The notes under the pieces are model-generated. The model had not been told where the DNA came from, searched no databases, and saw only the letters and a program-made list of their open reading frames with translations. The translations under genes and the position numbers were made by a program. This document shows positions 26,099-30,031 of a DNA stretch of 30,031 nucleotides, in pieces (position 1 is the stretch's first letter; each line of letters starts with the position of its first letter). The DNA comes from Prochlorococcus sp. AG-409-A19 (GTDB taxonomy: Bacteria > Cyanobacteriota > Cyanobacteriia > PCC-6307 > Cyanobiaceae), in assembly GCA_003216155.1 (NCBI GenBank), contig QCJH01000015.1, forward strand, positions 1 through 30,031, in the 5' to 3' direction.

Positions 26099-28231
26099 AT
26101 GGGATTACGATTGCTACATTTAAGCCTTCATGGCCTTATCAGGTCTCATGATCTCGAGTTAGGACGAGATCCTGATACCGGTGGCCAGACTCTTTATGTG
26201 CTGGAACTTGTTAGAGGTCTAGCAGCTCGTCCAGAAGTCGAAAGGGTTGATTTAATTACTAGATTGATTCAAGACCGAAGAGTATCTGCTGATTATTCGA
26301 ATCCGAAGGAAATCATTAGTCCTGGAGCCTCAATTTCTAGATTAGCTTTTGGACCTAAAAGATACCTTCGCAAGGAATTGCTTTGGCCATATTTAGATGA
26401 TTTGGCGGATCAGATAGTTACTAATTTACAGAATGATAAATATTTACCAGATTGGATACATGCGCATTATGCAGATGCGGGTTATGTTGGATCATTGGTA
26501 AGTCGACGTTTAGGTATACCTTTAGTTTTCACTGGTCATTCTTTAGGTAGAGAAAAGCAAAGAAGATTGCTTGCAGCTGGTGTAGATCATGAACATATTG
26601 AACAGACCTATTCTATTAGTAGACGTATTGATGCCGAAGAGCTGTCACTTGCTCATGCAGAAATGGTCGTCACTAGTACTCGTCAGGAAGCAGAGCAACA
26701 ATATGCTCGCTATGGAAGTTTTATGCCTGATCGAGTAAAAGTAGTACCTCCAGGTGTGGACTCTGCACGTTTCCACTCTACACAAATAGATAAGGAAAAT
26801 AAGGATATTGATCGGCTTTTTGCTCCTTTTTTGAGAGACACTTCTCTTCCCCCTTTGTTAACAATATCTAGGGCTGTTCGTCGTAAAAACATACCAGCTT
26901 TCGTAGAAGCATATGGCCGTTCAACTGTTTTACGCCAACGTCACAATATAATTCTTGTTCTTGGATGTAGAGAAGATCCTAGGCATTTAGATAAACAGCA
27001 AAAGGATGTTTTTCAACAAGTTTTCGAATTAGTAGATAGATTTGATTTGTATGGAAAAATCGCATATCCAAAGAAGCATCGTAGAGATCAGATACCTTCA
27101 ATATATAGATGGGTAGCTAATAAAAAAGGATTATTTGTGAATCCAGCTCTTACTGAACCTTTTGGATTGACTTTATTAGAAGCAGCAGCTTCTGGTTTGC
27201 CAATGGTTGCTACTGATGATGGTGGACCGCGAGAAATATTGGCTCATTGTGATAATGGATTATTGGTTGACGTTACTGATTTAGATGCATTGCAGGATGC
27301 CTTAGAGCAAGGTTCTTCTAATCTTGAAAGGTGGAGAAAATGGAGTGATAATGGTATCGAGGCTGTTAGTCGTCATTTCAGTTGGGATGCTCATGTTTGC
27401 AATTATTTGGCATATATGCAAAATCGTTCCGCACTTTCTTTGTCTCGTACTTTGGTTAAAAGTAGTGAACCAACTGATAGCCCATTAGGTAAGAAGTTAA
27501 TTCTATTAGATTTAGATAGCAGTTTTGATAACCCTGATTCCAAATCTTTGTGTGATTTACGTAAAAAATTAGAAACAACAGCATTTAATTCTACTTATAG
27601 TTTAGGAGTATTGACTGGCCGATCAATTAAGGGTGCTAGATATCGATATGGTCATTTTCAACTTCCGGATCCACACGTTTGGATTTGCAGAGCAGGTACA
27701 GAAATATTTTATGGATCTGAGAATCAAGTTGATGAGTCCTGGGAATCATCTATTTCCTTAGATTGGAATAGACAGGGTATTATAGATGCTCTTTTAGATT
27801 TGAAAGAGCATTTAATTTATCAGGATGATCATCATCAATCTAAATATAAGGTCAGTTATTTATTAAGAGAGTCAGGAGATGATATTTTGCCACTATTACG
27901 TAAAAGATTGCGCCGCAAAAATCAGTTGGCTAGGCCATATTTGCGATGTCATTGGTATTTAGATGTTTTACCATTACGTGCTTCTAGGAATGAGGCCATT
28001 CGATATCTTTCTCTAAGGTGGGGTTTGTCTTTAGAGAATGTTTTAGTTGTAGCTAGTCAACAAGGTGATGCTGAATTGGTTAGTGGATTGACCTCATCTG
28101 TAGTCCTTGCAAATTATGATTCTTGTTTGGAATCTTTTCGATCACATCAACGAGTTTTCTTTTCGTCTAGTCCTAAAGTGAAAGGTTTGTTAGATGGATT
28201 GAATCATTATAGATTTCTTTCGAATAAATAG
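26099..28231 (+). CDS. sps: Sucrose-phosphate synthase with C-terminal HAD domain
   Basis: The enzyme joins UDP- or ADP-glucose and fructose 6-phosphate to sucrose 6-phosphate, for the osmolyte sucrose. The 710-residue protein has a GT-B glycosyltransferase part (about 1-445): GRDPDTGGQTLYVLEL at 22-37, a GHSLGREKQRRLL block at 146-158 and the E-x7-E motif in TEPFGLTLLEAAASGLP (352-368). A sucrose-phosphatase-like HAD domain (about 465-705) follows. In it motif I (DLDSS, 471-475) and TGRS (506-509) are kept. The lysine motif reads ASRNEAIRYL, and the usual GDSGND reads ASQQGD (652-657), so phosphatase activity is doubtful. The ATG start has no clear ribosome binding site. Its stop abuts that of purT on the opposite strand. 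Confidence 0.93.
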   Translation: MGLRLLHLSLHGLIRSHDLELGRDPDTGGQTLYVLELVRGLAARPEVERVDLITRLIQDRRVSADYSNPKEIISPGASISRLAFGPKRYLRKELLWPYLDDLADQIVTNLQNDKYLPDWIHAHYADAGYVGSLVSRRLGIPLVFTGHSLGREKQRRLLAAGVDHEHIEQTYSISRRIDAEELSLAHAEMVVTSTRQEAEQQYARYGSFMPDRVKVVPPGVDSARFHSTQIDKENKDIDRLFAPFLRDTSLPPLLTISRAVRRKNIPAFVEAYGRSTVLRQRHNIILVLGCREDPRHLDKQQKDVFQQVFELVDRFDLYGKIAYPKKHRRDQIPSIYRWVANKKGLFVNPALTEPFGLTLLEAAASGLPMVATDDGGPREILAHCDNGLLVDVTDLDALQDALEQGSSNLERWRKWSDNGIEAVSRHFSWDAHVCNYLAYMQNRSALSLSRTLVKSSEPTDSPLGKKLILLDLDSSFDNPDSKSLCDLRKKLETTAFNSTYSLGVLTGRSIKGARYRYGHFQLPDPHVWICRAGTEIFYGSENQVDESWESSISLDWNRQGIIDALLDLKEHLIYQDDHHQSKYKVSYLLRESGDDILPLLRKRLRRKNQLARPYLRCHWYLDVLPLRASRNEAIRYLSLRWGLSLENVLVVASQQGDAELVSGLTSSVVLANYDSCLESFRSHQRVFFSSSPKVKGLLDGLNHYRFLSNK

Positions 28232-29413
28232 TTAATTTCTATTAATTAATTTTATACAGCCTGCACCTTTATCAGCTTTTTTTCTTGCTTCAGTTATTGA
28301 TTCGGATGCAGCCAAAACCACACCCATTCTTCTATTTTTTTTAGCATTAGGTTTTCCAAAAAGATATACACTGGTTCCTTCTTCTTCCAACGCTTTGTCT
28401 ACACCAGCATATTGCATTGATGTTAATACACCTTTTGATAAGATTACACGACTTGCACTTGCTTTAGCTGTTTTGATTTTAGGTATTGGTATTCCTAAAA
28501 TTGCTCTTAGATGCAATTCAAATTCATTCATATTTTGACTTATTAGTGTTACTAACCCTGTATCGTGTGGTCTAGGTGATAGTTCTGAAAAGATTACTTC
28601 ATTACCACGGATAAAAAATTCAACTCCGAAAATTCCTGCACCACCAAGTTCATTGGTGATTTTTGTTGCCATGTTTTTTGCTTCTTCAAGTTGATTCTGA
28701 TTAACTGTTGCAGGTTGCCAGCTGCATTGATAATCACCTCCTTCTTGTTCATGTCCTATTGGCTCACAAAATAATGTTTTTCTATTCTTTTGTTTTATTG
28801 TTAATAGTGTTATTTCTAGGTCGAATTTAATATATTCTTCGATGATTACACGTGTAGATGCTCCTCTAGCTTCTTTGATCGCTTTTTCCCAAGCCGAATC
28901 TATTTCCTGTGCATTGCGTATTAAACTCTGTCCTTTACCTGACGAACTCATTATAGGTTTTATTAGTATTGGCCAACCTAGTGTATTACCTATAGAATAT
29001 ATTTCTTCAGGAGTTGAGGCGTAAGCAAAACGAGCTGTTTTAATTCCTAGAACTTTAGAAGCTAAATCTCTAATTAGGTCTCTATTCATTGTAGTTTCTG
29101 TAGCTTTAGCGGTTGGAATAATATTAATACCTTGTTTTTCTAAGTCCTTTAGTGCTGTTACTGCAATTGCTTCGATTTCAGGAACTACAAAATCCGGCTT
29201 ATGAATGTCTATGATTTTTTTTAGTTGAATCGGATCATTCATATTTAATACCTCAAATTTGTCCGCTACTTGCATTGCTGGAGCATTTACATATCGATCA
29301 CATGCGATAACAACACACCCTAGACGTTTAGCTGCTATTGTAAATTCTTTCCCAAGTTCACCACTTCCAAGAAGTATAAATTTTTTAGGAAGGACAACCA
29401 TTTGATCCGCCAT
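28232..29413 (-). CDS. purT: Formate-dependent GAR transformylase PurT
   Basis: PurT makes formyl-GAR from GAR, formate and ATP, the third step of purine synthesis, independently of folate. The 393-residue protein is an ATP-grasp enzyme of the usual length: GSGELGKEF (16-24) at the N-terminus, MSSSGKGQS (155-163) as the ATP-binding loop, and SELSPRPHDTGLVTL (276-290) as the metal-binding block. PurK, the close relative, is excluded by these PurT-specific blocks. The start is ATG 29413, with a second ATG four codons on. It lies 25 bases after the 82-residue gene and probably shares a transcript with it and mraY, apart from the purL-purF group on the other side of the origin. Confidence 0.96.
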   Translation of the reverse strand: MADQMVVLPKKFILLGSGELGKEFTIAAKRLGCVVIACDRYVNAPAMQVADKFEVLNMNDPIQLKKIIDIHKPDFVVPEIEAIAVTALKDLEKQGINIIPTAKATETTMNRDLIRDLASKVLGIKTARFAYASTPEEIYSIGNTLGWPILIKPIMSSSGKGQSLIRNAQEIDSAWEKAIKEARGASTRVIIEEYIKFDLEITLLTIKQKNRKTLFCEPIGHEQEGGDYQCSWQPATVNQNQLEEAKNMATKITNELGGAGIFGVEFFIRGNEVIFSELSPRPHDTGLVTLISQNMNEFELHLRAILGIPIPKIKTAKASASRVILSKGVLTSMQYAGVDKALEEEGTSVYLFGKPNAKKNRRMGVVLAASESITEARKKADKGAGCIKLINRN

Positions 29414-29438
29414 GTAAACTATGCATGTAGTTTTTCTA

Positions 29439-29687
29439 TTATATTTCTTTTTGCGAAATAAGAGTTAATTGTTTGAAAGCCGGCTCTTCACTAATAAACC
29501 CCCAGGCGTCGAATACCTTTTGATTTTCGTGTGTTATAAATTTTTCATTTTCTTTTTTGTGGAGTTCAAACCCTTCTTTTGCCATTTTTCTGAGTAACTT
29601 CGATGCTTCTTCAAAACGGTACGCCATGGCTTCAAGACTTGAACAATCACTTGTGAGAGAGCTATCTGTCCATTTGAAGTAATTCAT
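29439..29687 (-). CDS. Small conserved protein of unknown function (82 residues)
   Basis: I do not recognise a named family. The product is soluble, with no signal peptide or membrane segment. It has a probable helix at about residues 18-48 (EAMAYRFEEASKLLRKMAKE) and a second half containing FDAWGFISEEPAFKQLTL. The amphipathic helix and well-spaced aromatic residues look like a real folded protein, and I recall similar short proteins in marine picocyanobacteria. The ATG start lies 7 bases after the mraY stop, and purT follows after 25 bases, so it is embedded in a tight minus-strand group. It overlaps no other likely gene. It may be specific to this lineage. Confidence 0.65.
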   Translation of the reverse strand: MNYFKWTDSSLTSDCSSLEAMAYRFEEASKLLRKMAKEGFELHKKENEKFITHENQKVFDAWGFISEEPAFKQLTLISQKEI

Positions 29688-29694
29688 TTGATTA

Positions 29695-30031
29695 TCAAAT
29701 GTTTGGGATAAATATTAAACTCAAAATCACGAAGAATAGAGTGCTTAGCCAAAAGTTCTGAACAATTACCACTTCTTTGTGGCCTTTCAGTTCGTAGTGG
29801 TGATGTAATGGTGCCATAAGTAGAATTCTATATCCTTCTTTCTTGATTTTTTTTGTATATTTAAATACACAAACTTGAATGATTACTGAAATGGATTCTA
29901 TGAGAAATATTCCTCCCATGATTAATAATGCCCATAAGCTATCTGATAAAAGTGCTATCCCACTCAACGCCGCACCCATTGCTAATGAGCCTGTATCGCC
30001 CATAAATATTTTTGCTGGATTTCGATTATGT
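29695..30031 (-). CDS. mraY: Phospho-MurNAc-pentapeptide transferase, C-terminal part
   Basis: MraY attaches phospho-MurNAc-pentapeptide to undecaprenyl phosphate, making lipid I at the inner membrane. About the last third is visible. The frame stays open through an in-frame ATG at 30003 to the right edge, reading [16 protein letters not shown], so that ATG is internal. Family motifs follow: the conserved acidic [18 protein letters not shown] and the triple-histidine loop [16 protein letters not shown]. At least three hydrophobic membrane segments are present (about [33 protein letters not shown] and the C-terminal [15 protein letters not shown]). It leads the minus-strand group with the 82-residue gene and purT. 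Confidence 0.96.
   Translation of the reverse strand, partial: HNRNPAKIFMGDTGSLAMGAALSGIALLSDSLWALLIMGGIFLIESISVIIQVCVFKYTKKIKKEGYRILLMAPLHHHYELKGHKEVVIVQNFWLSTLFFVILSLIFIPNI

Noticed and set aside
1..30031. Mobile elements, CRISPR arrays, tRNA or rRNA genes, phage or island genes
   Set aside because: No transposase or integrase-like protein, no spaced direct repeats, and no tRNA-like sequence was seen in the gaps. Nearly all bases belong to core genes.

Overview
The window looks like the replication-origin region of a marine picocyanobacterium, most likely Prochlorococcus. The DNA is AT-rich and tightly packed. The run dnaN, PRC-barrel gene, purL, purF, topoisomerase subunit A, TPR gene, queG, DUF502 gene, nusB, ftsY, SpoIIE-type phosphatase, argH, RRM protein is the order I know from the start of Prochlorococcus and marine Synechococcus chromosomes, here read in reverse. 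The genus assignment rests on this recalled gene order and on protein style. I could not search a database, and I do not assign a strain.

Left part (1-8663): a minus-strand series runs from a membrane protein of HpsJ type through a DUF502 membrane protein, nusB, ftsY, a GAF/SpoIIE-type phosphatase and argH to an RRM RNA-binding protein cut by the window edge. Facing it head to head is the plus-strand pair queG (tRNA queuosine) and a TPR protein joined by an ATGA overlap.

Middle (8747-17111): a plus-strand type IIA topoisomerase A subunit runs tail to tail into a minus-strand group dnaN, PRC-barrel protein, purL, purF, which links the replication clamp to two de novo purine enzymes.

Origin (17112-17495): this is the only stretch over 300 bases without a gene. 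It holds a 70-base run with 7 G/C, flanked by five DnaA-box-like 9-mers, one a perfect TTTTCCACA. Base skew changes sign across it. It is the best candidate for oriC.

Right part (17496-30031): a minus-strand group ABC1-family kinase, DUF1400 protein, thrC; then divergent plus-strand recN and uvrA (DNA repair) and a sucrose-phosphate synthase with a C-terminal HAD domain; then a minus-strand group mraY (cut by the edge), an 82-residue protein of unknown function, and purT, whose stop codon abuts that of the sucrose gene.

Most of the window is core housekeeping. I see no insertion sequence, prophage, CRISPR, tRNA or rRNA, and no clear new multi-gene system. The points most worth following are the origin architecture, a PurF that lacks two of the four Fe-S ligand cysteines, a sucrose synthase with an eroded phosphatase active site, a PRC-barrel protein coupled to dnaN with an SSB-like acidic tail, and several small dyads near promoters.
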